From contig NZ_QMEX01000006.1 of NCBI RefSeq assembly GCF_003284925.1, forward strand, positions 31,196 through 95,195: DNA of 64,000 nt, in the 5' to 3' direction. Each line of letters opens with the position of its first letter. Position 1 is the stretch's first letter. Under the pieces are notes generated by a model. That model was not told the origin of the DNA and ran no database searches. It saw nothing but the letters and a program-made list of their open reading frames with translations. Positions 15,296-26,418 of the stretch are shown one piece after another. Source of the DNA: Mycolicibacter senuensis. Lineage in GTDB: Bacteria; Actinomycetota; Actinomycetes; Mycobacteriales; Mycobacteriaceae. A program made the position numbers and the translations under genes.

Positions 15296-15306
15296 TGGTC
15301 TGACCA
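15296..15306. promoter_or_regulatory. FadR/GntR-type operator candidate
   Basis: TGGTCTGACCA is a perfect 11-base dyad fitting the TGGTnnnACCA consensus of the FadR subfamily. It lies 36 bases before the FadR-like gene, the expected place for autoregulation. Confidence 0.55.
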
Positions 15307-15342
15307 CTTGACCTCTGGCCAACAATCGGGCAAGTTGGCGGT

Positions 15343-16065
15343 ATGGCTCTGCGGCAGGTGACTCGACGCTCGGTACCCGAACACGTCTTCGAGCAGATCA
15401 TGTCCGAGGTGCTCAGCGGCGAAATGGCGCCCGGCGAGGTGCTGCCCAACGAGCGCCGGCTCGCCGAAGTGCTCGGCGTGTCCCGGCCGGCCGTTCGGGA
15501 GGCACTCACTCGGCTCAACGCTGCCGGCCTGATCGAGGTCCGGCACGGCGACGCCACCACCGTGCGGGACTATCGCCATCACGCGGGCCTGGACCTGCTG
15601 CCCCGCCTGCTGCTCCGCGGTGAGGAACTGGACCTGGAGGTCGTGCGCAGCATCTTGGAGGCCCGGCTGCACAACGGGCCCAAAGTCGCCGAGTTGGCGG
15701 CCCAACGCAGCGGCCCGCAGGCCGCCGCGGTGCTCGACGGCGCCGTGGACGCCCTTGCCGCCGAGGCCGACCCGGTGCAGCGCCAGCGTGCCGCACTGAC
15801 GTTCTGGGACCACGTCGTCGACGCCGCCGACTCCATCGTCTTCCGGCTGATGTTCAACACGCTGCGTGTCACCTACGAGCCGGCCCTGGAAGCCCTGGCG
15901 ACCGTGATGGCCGTCGAGGTCAGCCATCCCGAGCCGTACCAACAGGTGGCGCAGGCTATCGCCGCCGGCGACCCGGCGGGCGCCCGGCGCGCCGCGATCG
16001 AACTACTGGAACCGGCCACCGGCGCCCTGCTCACCGCCCTGTCCGGCTTGGACGAACAGCGATGA
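15343..16065 (+). CDS. GntR/FadR-family transcriptional regulator
   Basis: This 240-aa protein has the GntR winged helix ([20 protein letters not shown], then [30 protein letters not shown]) and an all-helical FadR-type C-terminal domain from about residue 80. Members sense fatty acids or organic acids. It overlaps the next gene by 4 bases (ATGA), so it is cotranscribed with a fatty-acid-hydroxylase-like protein; this points to lipid-linked control. A FadR-type site lies just upstream. It resembles mycobacterial Rv0494-type regulators, from memory. Confidence 0.88.
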   Translation: MALRQVTRRSVPEHVFEQIMSEVLSGEMAPGEVLPNERRLAEVLGVSRPAVREALTRLNAAGLIEVRHGDATTVRDYRHHAGLDLLPRLLLRGEELDLEVVRSILEARLHNGPKVAELAAQRSGPQAAAVLDGAVDALAAEADPVQRQRAALTFWDHVVDAADSIVFRLMFNTLRVTYEPALEALATVMAVEVSHPEPYQQVAQAIAAGDPAGARRAAIELLEPATGALLTALSGLDEQR

Positions 16066-16718
16066 CCACCCGTGCGCGAAGCGGCCTCACGCTGTCCGAG
16101 GCGGGCCGGGAGTTCTGGCGCCACCCCTCCCCCTGGTGCCTTGCGCTGACGTTCATCGCGGCGCTGACCGCCCGGATCGCCGTCGGCGACTGGCAAGTCA
16201 GCGATGCTGTGCTGCCGGCGCTCATGATCGTCGCTTTTCCGGTGTTCGAGTGGGTCATCCATGTCGGCATCCTGCATTGGCGGCCCCGCTCCGCCGGCCG
16301 CTTCACTCTGGATCCGTTGCTGGCGCGCAAACACCGTGAGCATCACCGTGACCCGCGGCAGATCGAGCTGATCTTCATACCCCACCAGACTCTGCTCTGG
16401 TTGATCCCCACGGCCGTCGCGGTGCCGTTGCTCGTCTCCAGCCGGCTCGGCCTGGGACTGACATCGGTGGTCGTGTTGACCGGCCTCGGATTGGTCTACG
16501 AGTGGACCCATTACCTCATCCACACCGACTACAAGCCGAAAACCCGTGCCTACCGGTTGATCTGGCGCAATCACCGACAGCACCACTTCAAGAATGAGAA
16601 CTACTGGTTCACGATCACCACCACCGGCACCGCCGATCGGCTGCTCGGCACCAACCCGGATCAGTCGACGGTACCGACATCTCCGACCGCCAGGAATCTG
16701 CACGGCGCGACCCGCTGA
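16062..16718 (+). CDS. Fatty acid hydroxylase / sterol desaturase superfamily protein
   Basis: A 218-aa membrane protein with about four hydrophobic segments and the di-iron histidine clusters of this superfamily: KHREHHRD near residue 90, HYLIHTDY near 150 and [11 protein letters not shown] near 170. Such enzymes hydroxylate or desaturate lipids using O2. It is translationally coupled to the FadR-type regulator upstream. The substrate is not predictable. The 99-base gap to the next gene may break the operon. Confidence 0.82.
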   Translation: MTTRARSGLTLSEAGREFWRHPSPWCLALTFIAALTARIAVGDWQVSDAVLPALMIVAFPVFEWVIHVGILHWRPRSAGRFTLDPLLARKHREHHRDPRQIELIFIPHQTLLWLIPTAVAVPLLVSSRLGLGLTSVVVLTGLGLVYEWTHYLIHTDYKPKTRAYRLIWRNHRQHHFKNENYWFTITTTGTADRLLGTNPDQSTVPTSPTARNLHGATR

Positions 16719-16817
16719 CGCCGCGACTCACACCGCCCAACCCGCGAACCCGGGCACCGCGGGAACGCTACGGTTGCCTCACATCGACATCGCCGCCGGC
16801 CGCGAAGGAGCACCGCC

Positions 16818-17618
16818 ATGCTGAAGTACGAGATCCACGGCACCGGTGCGCCGCTGGTGCTCGTCCACGGGATCACCCACCGCAGGCAGGCGTGGTATCC
16901 GGTGCTCGAGCACCTCACCGACCACCGCACCGTGGTGCTATTCGACCTGCCCGGGCACGGCGAGTCCCACGACCTGGTGGTCCGCGACGGTGACGTGCAA
17001 GGAACCCTGCGTACCGAGCTGGTCGCGATGCTGGACCAGTTGGGTCTGGAGCGCCCGCACATCGCCGGAAATTCGCTCGGCGGCCGGATCGCGCTGGAGG
17101 CCGCCGCAGATGATCTGGTAGCCAGCGCGACCGTGCTGTCCCCCGCCGCGTACTGGCACAACGCCCTCGATTTCGCCTACATCCGGTTCGTCTTCTGGTG
17201 TCTGACCACTAGCGCCCGCGCACTGGCGCCCGTGATCCCCACGCTCGCGCGGTCGGCGCGGGCCAGGCGGATGATGGGCGCGGTGGTGTCGGCCCACCCC
17301 GACCGGATCCCGGCCGACGAGTTCGTGGCCGACCTCCACGGCATGCGGCGGGCCGTTCCCGCGATGAAGAAGATCTTCCCGGCCGCCGAAGTGTTCGACC
17401 GAGAGATCCCGGCCGACATCCCGGTGACCGTCGCCTGGGCCGCGCGTGACCGGATCCTGCTGCCCTATCAGGCGCGGATCGCCGAGCGACGACTCCCCCA
17501 AGCACGCCACATCCGGCTGTCGGGGTGCGGCCATGTGCCGATGGCCGACGATCCCGAACTCGTCGCACGCGTACTGCTCGAGGGCAGCGCCCCCGACCGG
17601 CGGGCCGAGGCCTCATAA
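16818..17618 (+). CDS. Alpha/beta hydrolase
   Basis: A 266-aa protein with the complete alpha/beta hydrolase core: oxyanion region LVHGITHRRQAW, nucleophile elbow GNSLGG (Ser at about residue 86), acid in WAARDRILLP and catalytic His in GCGHVPMADDP. Likely an esterase, lipase or related enzyme acting in the cytosol. It lies downstream of the FadR-hydroxylase pair on the same strand. Confidence 0.88.
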   Translation: MLKYEIHGTGAPLVLVHGITHRRQAWYPVLEHLTDHRTVVLFDLPGHGESHDLVVRDGDVQGTLRTELVAMLDQLGLERPHIAGNSLGGRIALEAAADDLVASATVLSPAAYWHNALDFAYIRFVFWCLTTSARALAPVIPTLARSARARRMMGAVVSAHPDRIPADEFVADLHGMRRAVPAMKKIFPAAEVFDREIPADIPVTVAWAARDRILLPYQARIAERRLPQARHIRLSGCGHVPMADDPELVARVLLEGSAPDRRAEAS

Positions 17619-17683
17619 CAAGTCCGGTGAATCTCGGCCTCGTTTGGCGGCTTCACGGCGCGCCGCGAGTGCTTGAATGAGCC

Positions 17684-17800
17684 GTGGCCAACCGCATTGA
17701 GGCGCTGCTCGGGGTCGACTACCCCACGGCCTCGATCTGCTCGCGGGCCCGCATCTCGGTGGCCAGGCCGGCCGAGGCACGACCTCGGGTTAGGCCGTGA
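17684..17800 (+). CDS. Possible 38-codon ORF coupled to the next gene
   Basis: A GTG-started frame encodes 38 residues beginning ANRIEALLGVDYP, and its TGA overlaps the GTG of the following membrane protein gene (GTGA, 17797-17800). The first 13 residues resemble the N-terminus of nitronate-monooxygenase-like flavoproteins, then similarity ends. It may be a decayed gene start or a leader peptide. Evidence is weak. Confidence 0.2.
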   Translation: MANRIEALLGVDYPTASICSRARISVARPAEARPRVRP

Positions 17801-18600
17801 CCTCACCGGGTTCGCGGCGCGGCTCCGCAACCTCATCGGCTCAGTTGTTGGCTGCGCTCGGAGTGATCGCCGTGCCGGCTTTCGGCTGGTTCGGTCAGCA
17901 TTGGTCCGGCGCAACGACTCTGGTGGTGTACTGGTTCGAGAACGTCGCGATGTGCCTGTTGATGATGGTCCGCATCGCCGTGCACCAACGTCTCTCACCC
18001 AAATCCGGTCATTTCCGCTATCACGGCCCGGGAACCGGCGGCCCGGCGACTTCTTCCTTCTTGTGGGGCTTCACTTCGGTCAGTCTGGCCTTCTGTATTG
18101 CCCACGGGGTCTTCCTCGGAACCATTCTCGCGCTGCTGACTTACAACCGGGCGCCGCAGCTTCAGCTGATCGACCTCGACTGGCGCAGCGTCGGATGGGG
18201 ATGTCTGTCCGTATTGCTGTTTCTGGCGGTGGGGTTCCTGCTGGATCTGGTCGATCTGCGCCGCTGGTCCTTCCGCGACCTCGAACGCGCCGCCGATGTC
18301 GGTCTGGGCCGAGTGATGGTCGTGCATCTGACGTTGCTGCTCGGCTTCGCCGGGATCGCCGCCACGGACGCTCCGGGCACGCTGTTCGGGATTTTCGTCG
18401 TCCTCAAGACCCTGGCCGCGCTCAGCGCCGTCATTCCCCAATGGGAGCCCGACCGCCCGCCACGCTGGCTGAGCAACCTGATGAACCGAATGCCCAATGT
18501 GCACCCGGGAGAACGCTTCGAGGACTTCTGGGCCCACGATCAAGACCGCGAGCGGGAGCGGCAGCGACGCAACGAGCAGCCCTGGCGGGCGAGGCGATGA
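17797..18600 (+). CDS. Polytopic membrane protein, DUF6498-like
   Basis: A 267-aa protein with about six hydrophobic segments. The N-terminal pattern TTLVVYWFENVAMCLLMMVRI is like the DUF6498 group. The C-terminal tail is charged (DQDRERERQRRNEQPWRARR). The GTG start at 17797 overlaps a short upstream frame; later starts are possible. Its stop overlaps the start of the downstream permease gene (ATGATG), so the two are translationally coupled. Function is unknown. Confidence 0.7.
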   Translation: MTSPGSRRGSATSSAQLLAALGVIAVPAFGWFGQHWSGATTLVVYWFENVAMCLLMMVRIAVHQRLSPKSGHFRYHGPGTGGPATSSFLWGFTSVSLAFCIAHGVFLGTILALLTYNRAPQLQLIDLDWRSVGWGCLSVLLFLAVGFLLDLVDLRRWSFRDLERAADVGLGRVMVVHLTLLLGFAGIAATDAPGTLFGIFVVLKTLAALSAVIPQWEPDRPPRWLSNLMNRMPNVHPGERFEDFWAHDQDRERERQRRNEQPWRARR

Positions 18601-19871
18601 TGGGCGAAAACCAGGCTTTGGCGCGCCGCCTCGGCACCGGCGACGCCGTCGTGATCGGCCTGGGTTCCATGATCGGCGCCGGAATCTTCGTCGTGCTGGG
18701 CCCGGCGGCGCGGGTGGCTGGGACCGGGCTGTTGATCGGGCTGGCGGTGGCCGCGTTGGTTGCCTACTGCAACGCCACGTCGTCGGCGCGGTTGGCGGCC
18801 CGCTACCCGACCTCTGGCGGCGCCTACCTCTACGGGCGCAAGCGGCTCGGTGATTTCTGGGGCTACCTGGCCGGGTGGGCGTTCGTGGCGGGCAAGACGG
18901 CCTCATGTGCGGCGATGGCGCTGACCGTCGGCGTCTATCTGTGGCCGGCGCACAGCCATGCGGTCGCAGTGGCGGCGGTGCTCGCCTTGACGGCGCTGAG
19001 TTACACCGGGGTGCAGCGATCAGCCCGACTTACCCGTGTGATTGTCGCCGTCGTGGTGGTGGTGCTGGCCGCGGTGGTCGTCACATCGTTGCGCGCCGAG
19101 CCTGCGGCGGTGCCCCGCATCGATCTGACGGACGTCACGGTGGATGGGGTGCTGCAGTCGGCGGGACTGCTGTTCTTCGCGTTCGCCGGGTATGCGCGCA
19201 TCGCCACGCTCGGAGAGGAAGTCCGTGCGCCCGCTCGGGTCATCCCCCGCGCGATCCCCCTCGCGTTGGGCATCGCGTTGGCGGTCTACGCCGTCGTGGC
19301 GGTGGCCGTGCTAGCGGTCTTGGGTGCGCCGCGGCTGGCGAATGCGGTGTCACCGCTGTCGGAGGCGGTGCAAGCCGCGGGGGCGAATTGGCTGGTGCCC
19401 GTCGTGCAGGCAGCTGCGGCGGTGGCGGCGCTGGGTTCGCTGTTGGGGTTGTTGTTGGGGGTGTCCCGCACCACGTTGGCCATGGCGCGGGATCGCCATC
19501 TGCCGCACGTACTGGCCGCGGTGCACCCGAGGTTTCAGGTGCCGCACCGGGCCGAACTGCTGATGGGTGTGGTGGTGGCGGCGTTGGCAGCCACCGCGGA
19601 TCTGCGAAATACCATCGGCTTCTCGTCGTTCGGGGTGTTGATCTACTACGCGGTCGCGAACGCATCGGCGTTGACGCTGCGCCGCGACGAAGGGCGCCCG
19701 GCTCCGCTGCTACCGATTCTCGGGGTCCTGGGGTGCGGGACACTGGCGTTCGCCCTGCCGTCGGCATCGGTGGTGTCCGGCGCCGCAGTGATCGGCGGCG
19801 GCGCAGCGGTATACGGACTGCGCCGAGCTCGAAGCGCCTGGCGTCGGCGGCGCGCCACGCCCACCCGGTGA
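18597..19871 (+). CDS. APC-family amino acid permease
   Basis: A 424-aa membrane transporter with about 12 helices. The helix-1 motif GLGSMIGAGIFVVLGPAARVAG is diagnostic for the amino acid-polyamine-organocation family, where the broken helix binds the substrate amino group. Helix 6 carries FFAFAGYARIATLGEEVR, the second half of the binding site. Two adjacent ATG codons are available (18597 and 18600), both overlapping the upstream stop. The substrate is unknown. Confidence 0.88.
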   Translation: MMGENQALARRLGTGDAVVIGLGSMIGAGIFVVLGPAARVAGTGLLIGLAVAALVAYCNATSSARLAARYPTSGGAYLYGRKRLGDFWGYLAGWAFVAGKTASCAAMALTVGVYLWPAHSHAVAVAAVLALTALSYTGVQRSARLTRVIVAVVVVVLAAVVVTSLRAEPAAVPRIDLTDVTVDGVLQSAGLLFFAFAGYARIATLGEEVRAPARVIPRAIPLALGIALAVYAVVAVAVLAVLGAPRLANAVSPLSEAVQAAGANWLVPVVQAAAAVAALGSLLGLLLGVSRTTLAMARDRHLPHVLAAVHPRFQVPHRAELLMGVVVAALAATADLRNTIGFSSFGVLIYYAVANASALTLRRDEGRPAPLLPILGVLGCGTLAFALPSASVVSGAAVIGGGAAVYGLRRARSAWRRRRATPTR

Positions 19872-19880
19872 CGCCCGGGG

Positions 19881-20894
19881 CTACCCGGAGATCCGGCGCG
19901 CGATCTGGCCGTACCGCTCAAAGCGTTCGGGATCGCCGAGAGCGTTGTACAAGACCAGCCGAGTCGCCACTGCGCCATACTTGTCGATCAGCTTGTCAGC
20001 CAATTCATCCCAGGTCGACTCGGTTGCAAAGGTGGCCAAGTGCTCGTCGGTGATCTGTGCCGCCATGCCCGCGAAGTCGCCCGCCTTCTGCTTTTCGCGG
20101 AGTCGGGCGGTGGTGCCTTCGAAGCCGGCCTCATCCCAGATGAACGCGTAGTTCGGGGTGCTGCCGTAGAAGCTCATGCTGGCGCGCACCAACTCTCGTT
20201 CCCGGTGCCGCTCTTCGTCGCTGTCGCCGACGATCGTCATCGCGGGCACGATGATGGCGACCTCCGACGGTGAGCGTCCCGCCCTGCGGGCGCCTTCTGC
20301 CACCTTGGGCACCACGTGACGTGCGAGGTAGCCGGGTTCTCCGAGCGGATGGACGTGCACACCGTCGGCCACTTCGCCTGCCATGCGCAGCATCCACGGA
20401 TTCACCGCTGCGATATCGACTTTGGGATCGGGCGCCTCGATGGGGCCGGGACTCCACTGCGGAGTGATGAAATCGAGCTCGTAGAACTGTCCGTGATGGT
20501 CCAACCTTCCCGTCCGGAACGCGGCGAAACACGCCTTCACGGCGAGCACGTAGTCACGCAGCCGAGGGCCGGGACGATCGAACGCTGCGCCGTAGCGCCG
20601 CACGACATGGGTACGAACCTGGGTGCCCAGACCGAGTCGAAACCTCCCGGCGGTCGCCTCCTGCAACTCCCAGGCCGTTGCCGCGGTGACGAACGGGCTG
20701 CGCGGAAAGGCAACCGCGACCCCGGTCGAAAGCTCCAGTCCGGGAGCGGACTGAGATGCCATGGCGGCGTTCAGATATGCGGTACGACCGGCTTCGGTGA
20801 ACAGCAGCCCCGAGAAGCCTGCGGCCTGGGTGCGCCGGGCCAATGCACCGACCTCTCCCAAGGGCTGCGGAACGGTCATGACGTCAGTCTGCAC
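19881..20894 (-). CDS. F420-dependent LLM-class oxidoreductase (TIGR03617-like)
   Basis: This 337-aa protein is a luciferase-like TIM-barrel enzyme. Visible family features are QTDVMTVPQPLGEVGALARR, FTEAGRTAYLNAA, the RFRLGLGTQVRTHVVRRYG strand-loop, and FDRPGPRLRDYVLAVKACF. Mycobacterial members of the TIGR03617 group are predicted to use coenzyme F420. It is convergent with the APC permease gene, only 9 bases apart. The substrate is unknown. Confidence 0.87.
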   Translation of the reverse strand: MQTDVMTVPQPLGEVGALARRTQAAGFSGLLFTEAGRTAYLNAAMASQSAPGLELSTGVAVAFPRSPFVTAATAWELQEATAGRFRLGLGTQVRTHVVRRYGAAFDRPGPRLRDYVLAVKACFAAFRTGRLDHHGQFYELDFITPQWSPGPIEAPDPKVDIAAVNPWMLRMAGEVADGVHVHPLGEPGYLARHVVPKVAEGARRAGRSPSEVAIIVPAMTIVGDSDEERHRERELVRASMSFYGSTPNYAFIWDEAGFEGTTARLREKQKAGDFAGMAAQITDEHLATFATESTWDELADKLIDKYGAVATRLVLYNALGDPERFERYGQIARRISG

Positions 20895-20947
20895 GGTGCG
20901 ATCTTACGTGCCGGTGCGCTGTCGGGAGGTGGTCTGAGCGTGAGCGT

Positions 20948-21397
20948 CTAACCTGCGACAGCAACCACCACGGCCGCGGCCAGGAACACGATCTCCTCGC
21001 CGGTGCGCACCGACAGTCGCGTCGTCATCGACTTGGGCGGAGCCGGCATCCGCGCTGCGTAGATGTTGGCCGGGAACATCGCCAGCATCAGCAGCACGAG
21101 ACCGGCTGCCGCCGCGCCCCGGGTGACGGGGATCAGCAGGCCGACCGCCCCGGCGAGTTCCAGCACACCGGTCACGCTCACCAGCAGGCCCGGAGCGGGC
21201 AGCGCCGGCGGAACGATCGCGATCAGGTCGCGTCGCAGCGGCGGTGCGAAATGCGCCACCCCGGTGACCACGAACATCGCGGCCAGGCCGACGGCGATCG
21301 CCCGGATCCAGCCGTCGACGTAGTCGATACCGCACCATCCGGCGATCCGGGCGACCACGCTGCCGACCAGCAGTGCGATCAATGGCGCCACGACCAT
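20948..21397 (-). CDS. DoxX-family membrane protein
   Basis: A 149-aa protein with four hydrophobic segments and the DoxX pattern GVAHFAPPLRRDLIAIVPPALPAPGLLVSVTGVLELAGAVGLL. DoxX-type proteins are membrane components of redox or detoxification systems. It is divergent from a TetR regulator that probably controls it; two related short direct repeats lie between them. Confidence 0.85.
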   Translation of the reverse strand: MVVAPLIALLVGSVVARIAGWCGIDYVDGWIRAIAVGLAAMFVVTGVAHFAPPLRRDLIAIVPPALPAPGLLVSVTGVLELAGAVGLLIPVTRGAAAAGLVLLMLAMFPANIYAARMPAPPKSMTTRLSVRTGEEIVFLAAAVVVAVAG

Positions 21398-21405
21398 CCC
21401 CCGAT

Positions 21406-21463
21406 CTAGACGTTGCCAAGTTACCGGGGCCGACTTTACGGGTCATATCTAGCCATTGTCAAG
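21406..21463. promoter_or_regulatory. Paired operator candidate between doxX-like and tetR genes
   Basis: CTAGACGTTGCCAAG (21406-21420) and CTAGCCATTGTCAAG (21449-21463) are direct repeats matching at 12 of 15 bases, each containing a TTGnCAA mini-palindrome. They occupy the 87-base divergent gap. Confidence 0.4.
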
Positions 21464-21484
21464 ACTCCGGGTATGCTGGTCGTC

Positions 21485-22048
21485 ATGGCTCGCTCGACGT
21501 ATCACCACGGCGATCTACGCGCGGCGATCCTGGCCGAGGCCGCCCGCATGGTGGCCGAACAGGGCGCGGACCGGGTGTCGCTGCGGGAGCTGGCGCGGGC
21601 CGCCGGGGTGTCACATGCGGCCCCGGCGCATCACTTCACCGATCGGCGGGGGTTGTTCACCGCGTTGGCCGCGGAAGGCTTTCGGCTGCTGGCCGACGCA
21701 CTCACCGCGGCTCGGCCACGGTTCATCGACGCCGCCCTGGCCTACGTGCGGTTCGCCCTCGCCCATCCGGGTCACTACCAGGTGATGTTCGACAAGTCGC
21801 TGCTGGACAGCGCGGATCCCGGCCTGAGTGCGGCCGAAGCGGCGGCCGCCGCCGAGTTGTCTCGCGGCGTGGCCGGTCTGGCCGACGCGCACGCCCGTGA
21901 CGACCCGACCGGCGCCGAGCTGGCGGCCTGGTCGCTGGTGCACGGCTTCGCCACGTTGTGGCTCAACGACGCCGTCGACGCGGCGGTGAAGGCCACCGAC
22001 CCCATGCGCACCGTCGAACGCATCGCCCGCATGCTGTTCGACGACTAG
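21485..22048 (+). CDS. TetR-family regulator (WHG C-terminal type)
   Basis: This 187-aa protein starts with the typical YHHGDLRAAILAEAARMVAE, then LRELARAAGVSHAAPAHHF as recognition helix. The C-terminal domain has the pattern AYVRFALAHPGHYQVMFD and LVHGFATLWL, as in the WHG group of TetR proteins. The ATG at 21485 fits family starts; ATG 21473 is an alternative. Divergent from the DoxX-like gene, which is its probable target. Confidence 0.88.
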   Translation: MARSTYHHGDLRAAILAEAARMVAEQGADRVSLRELARAAGVSHAAPAHHFTDRRGLFTALAAEGFRLLADALTAARPRFIDAALAYVRFALAHPGHYQVMFDKSLLDSADPGLSAAEAAAAAELSRGVAGLADAHARDDPTGAELAAWSLVHGFATLWLNDAVDAAVKATDPMRTVERIARMLFDD

Positions 22049-22473
22049 TTTCATCGGCGGAGGTCCCTGGCCGCGGGAGCTCCGAACCTGGTGCGCTGGT
22101 TGGCCGGGTGCCGACCGCCGACCGGCATCACCATGACCGGCGGCGGCCCCGGGTGCAGACGCTTCGGGCGTTTCGGGCCCAGGTCTGACATCACCGGCCC
22201 CCGCCCCGAGCCGTTGTCGCGCAACCACTGGTCAAGCGCGTTTCACCCTGGTGCCACGGCTGCTGTTTACCGCCGGGAAAAGATCCCCGAATCGGCGTTT
22301 GGGGCGCCGTTCCCCGGGGAAATCTGCGCGGCAGCGCGCCTCGGTTCTCAACAGGCAATCCGCCGAGCTGAGACCGCTGACCGTTGTGCAGCGGGGAACA
22401 GGTGGGCTCAGCGTTGCGCCCACCGTTCGGTGTCTGGCGGGGCTGCGGCGGCCCACCTGGCGGGAGAGACCTC
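22049..22473. other. Long leader region before the mycolate cluster
   Basis: A 425-base space between a TetR gene and the first methyltransferase gene. It holds a possible 46-codon minus-strand ORF (22051-22191). I see no clear terminator or consensus promoter in the rest; it presumably carries the promoter of the five-gene methyltransferase operon. Confidence 0.4.
22051..22191 (-). CDS. Possible 46-aa basic, proline-rich protein
   Basis: A minus-strand frame begins MSDLGPKRPKRLHPGPPP and is basic and proline-rich throughout, ending in RDLRR. GGGGCGGGGG precedes the ATG at a plausible distance. It converges on the tetR gene (3 bases apart). No function recognised; it may be a chance frame. 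Confidence 0.28.
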   Translation of the reverse strand: MSDLGPKRPKRLHPGPPPVMVMPVGGRHPANQRTRFGAPAARDLRR

Positions 22474-24245
<1,772 letters not shown>

Positions 24246-24273
24246 TCCGCCGTCAGGAAACCGGATAACGACC

Positions 24274-25527
24274 ATGGCCAGGTTCTCGACGGGCAACGGA
24301 TTTCCCGATGTGGTTGTCACCGGCGTCGCCATGACGACGGCACTCGCCGCCACCGTGGACGACACCTGGAAGAAATTGCTGGACGGACAAAGCGGCATCC
24401 GCCACCTCGACGATCCGTTCGTCGAGCAGTACAACCTGCCGGTGCGCATCGGCGGACACCTACTCGAAGACTTCGACCACGAACTGACCCGCAAGGAACT
24501 GCACCGGTTGTCGTATCTGCAGAAGATGTCCACCGTGTTGGGCCGACGGGTCTGGGTCAACGCCGGATCCCCCGAGGTCGACACCCGCCGGCTGATGGTG
24601 TCGATCGGCACCGGCCTGGGCTCCCCGGAAGAACTGGTCTGGGGCTATCAAGGCATGGTCGAGCGCGGCATGAAAGGCGTGTCGCCGTTGGGAGTTCAGA
24701 AGTACATGCCCAACGCGGCGGCCGCCGCGGTCGGGCTGGAACGCGGCGCCAAGGCCGGGGTGCTGACACCGGTCTCAGCATGCGCCTCCGGAGCCGAGGC
24801 CATCGCCCAAGCCTGGCGTGACATCGTCTACGACGAAGCCGACATCGCCATCTGCGGCGGGGTGGAGACCAAGATCGAGGCGGTACCGATCGCCGGCTTC
24901 GCCGCCATGCGCATCGTGTTGTCGACGACCAACGACGACCCGGCCGGCGCCTGCCGCCCTTTCGACCGGGACCGCAACGGCTTCGTGTTCGGCGAGGGCG
25001 CCGCGATGATGGTCATCGAAACCGAAGAGCACGCCAAAGCGCGCGGCGCCACCATCCTGGCCCGGCTGATGGGCGCGGCGATCACCTCCGACGGCTACCA
25101 CATCGTGGCGCCCGACCCCACCGGCGAACGGGCCGGCTACGCCATGACCCGGGCGATCGAACTCGCCGGGCTGGCACCGGCTGACATCGACCACATCAAC
25201 GCCCACGCGACCGGTACCCGCATCGGTGATCTAGCCGAGGCCCAGGCCATCCACACTGCGATGGGCAGCCACCAGCCAGCCGTCTATGCACCGAAATCCG
25301 CGCTGGGCCATTCAGTAGGCGCGGTCGGAGCCGTCGAGGCGATCCTGACCGTGCTGGCGCTACGCGACGGGGTTATCCCGCCCACGCTGAACTTGAACCA
25401 CCTCGACCCGGAGATCGTATTGGACGTAGTGGCCGGCCAGCCACGGTCGGGCGACTACCGCTATGCGATCAGCAATTCGTTCGGGTTTGGCGGACACAAC
25501 GTGGCCCTGGCCTTCGGCACCTACTAG
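24274..25527 (+). CDS. Beta-ketoacyl-ACP synthase (KasA/KasB type)
   Basis: A 417-aa condensing enzyme with the full catalytic set of KasA-type FAS-II synthases: Cys170 in PVSACASG, His311 in NAHATGT, Lys341 in PKSALGHS and His346. The length and ending [16 protein letters not shown] match mycobacterial KasA/KasB. These enzymes elongate acyl-AcpM with malonyl-AcpM to make meromycolate chains. Mycobacterial kasA and kasB normally sit in the FAS-II operon with acpM; here the gene lies between umaA-like and cmaA1-like genes, with short gaps, so it is probably an extra synthase dedicated to this mycolate locus. Confidence 0.9.
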   Translation: MARFSTGNGFPDVVVTGVAMTTALAATVDDTWKKLLDGQSGIRHLDDPFVEQYNLPVRIGGHLLEDFDHELTRKELHRLSYLQKMSTVLGRRVWVNAGSPEVDTRRLMVSIGTGLGSPEELVWGYQGMVERGMKGVSPLGVQKYMPNAAAAAVGLERGAKAGVLTPVSACASGAEAIAQAWRDIVYDEADIAICGGVETKIEAVPIAGFAAMRIVLSTTNDDPAGACRPFDRDRNGFVFGEGAAMMVIETEEHAKARGATILARLMGAAITSDGYHIVAPDPTGERAGYAMTRAIELAGLAPADIDHINAHATGTRIGDLAEAQAIHTAMGSHQPAVYAPKSALGHSVGAVGAVEAILTVLALRDGVIPPTLNLNHLDPEIVLDVVAGQPRSGDYRYAISNSFGFGGHNVALAFGTY

Positions 25528-25547
25528 TACTAGAAAGCAGTTGCGTT

Positions 25548-26411
25548 ATGCCCAAGGATCTCGAACCGCATTTCGACGACGTGCAAGCCCACTACGACCT
25601 GTCCGATGAGTTCTTCCGGCTGTTTCTCGATCCCAGCCAGACCTACAGCTGCGCCTACTTCGAACGCGACGACATGACCCTGGAACAGGCCCAGCTCGCC
25701 AAGATCGATCTGTCACTGGGCAAGCTCGGATTGCAGCCGGGAATGCTGCTGCTCGACATCGGCTGCGGTTGGGGCGCGACCATGCGTCGCGCCATCGAGA
25801 AGTACGACGTCAACGTCGTCGGCCTGACCCTGAGCAAGAACCAGGCCGTGCACGCCCAGGCCTCACTCGACGCGATGGACACCTCCCGCAGCCGCCAGGT
25901 GCTGCTGGAGGGCTGGGAATGCTTCGACGACCCGGTCGACCGGATCGTCTCCATCGGCGCGTTCGAGCACTTCGGCCATGACCGCTACGACGACTTTTTC
26001 GCCATGGCCTATCACGTGCTGCCCCCGTCCGGGGTGATGCTGCTACACACCATCTCCGGCTTGACGATTCCGCAGATGAGGGAGCTCGGTCTGCCGTTGA
26101 CGTTCGCGATGGCCCGCTTCATCAAGTTCATCGTCACCGAGATCTTCCCGGGCGGGCGGTTGCCCACCGTCGAGATGGTGCAAGACCACTCCGCAGGCGC
26201 GGGATTCAGGCTGACGCGCCGCCAGTCCCTGCAACCGCACTACGTCCGAACACTCGACTGCTGGGCGACCGCGCTGGAAGCCCACCGCGAAGAAGCCATC
26301 GCAATCCAGTCCCCGGAGGTCTACGACCGCTACATGCACTATCTGACCGGCTGCGCCAAAGGGTTCCGCGAGGGGTACATCGACGTCAACCAGTTCACTC
26401 TGCAGAAATAG
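25548..26411 (+). CDS. Mycolic acid cyclopropane synthase, CmaA1/PcaA-like
   Basis: A 287-aa methyltransferase, the exact family length. It has [23 protein letters not shown], the [20 protein letters not shown] region, SAM motif [20 protein letters not shown] and active-site [13 protein letters not shown] with the expected Glu. The segment HTISGL...[15 protein letters not shown] and the end [12 protein letters not shown] are closest to CmaA1, while the length is the same for PcaA. It would introduce a cis-cyclopropane into alpha-mycolates. The start ATG at 25548 lies 20 bases after the ketoacyl synthase gene. Confidence 0.87.
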   Translation: MPKDLEPHFDDVQAHYDLSDEFFRLFLDPSQTYSCAYFERDDMTLEQAQLAKIDLSLGKLGLQPGMLLLDIGCGWGATMRRAIEKYDVNVVGLTLSKNQAVHAQASLDAMDTSRSRQVLLEGWECFDDPVDRIVSIGAFEHFGHDRYDDFFAMAYHVLPPSGVMLLHTISGLTIPQMRELGLPLTFAMARFIKFIVTEIFPGGRLPTVEMVQDHSAGAGFRLTRRQSLQPHYVRTLDCWATALEAHREEAIAIQSPEVYDRYMHYLTGCAKGFREGYIDVNQFTLQK

Positions 26412-26418
26412 GACCGAT

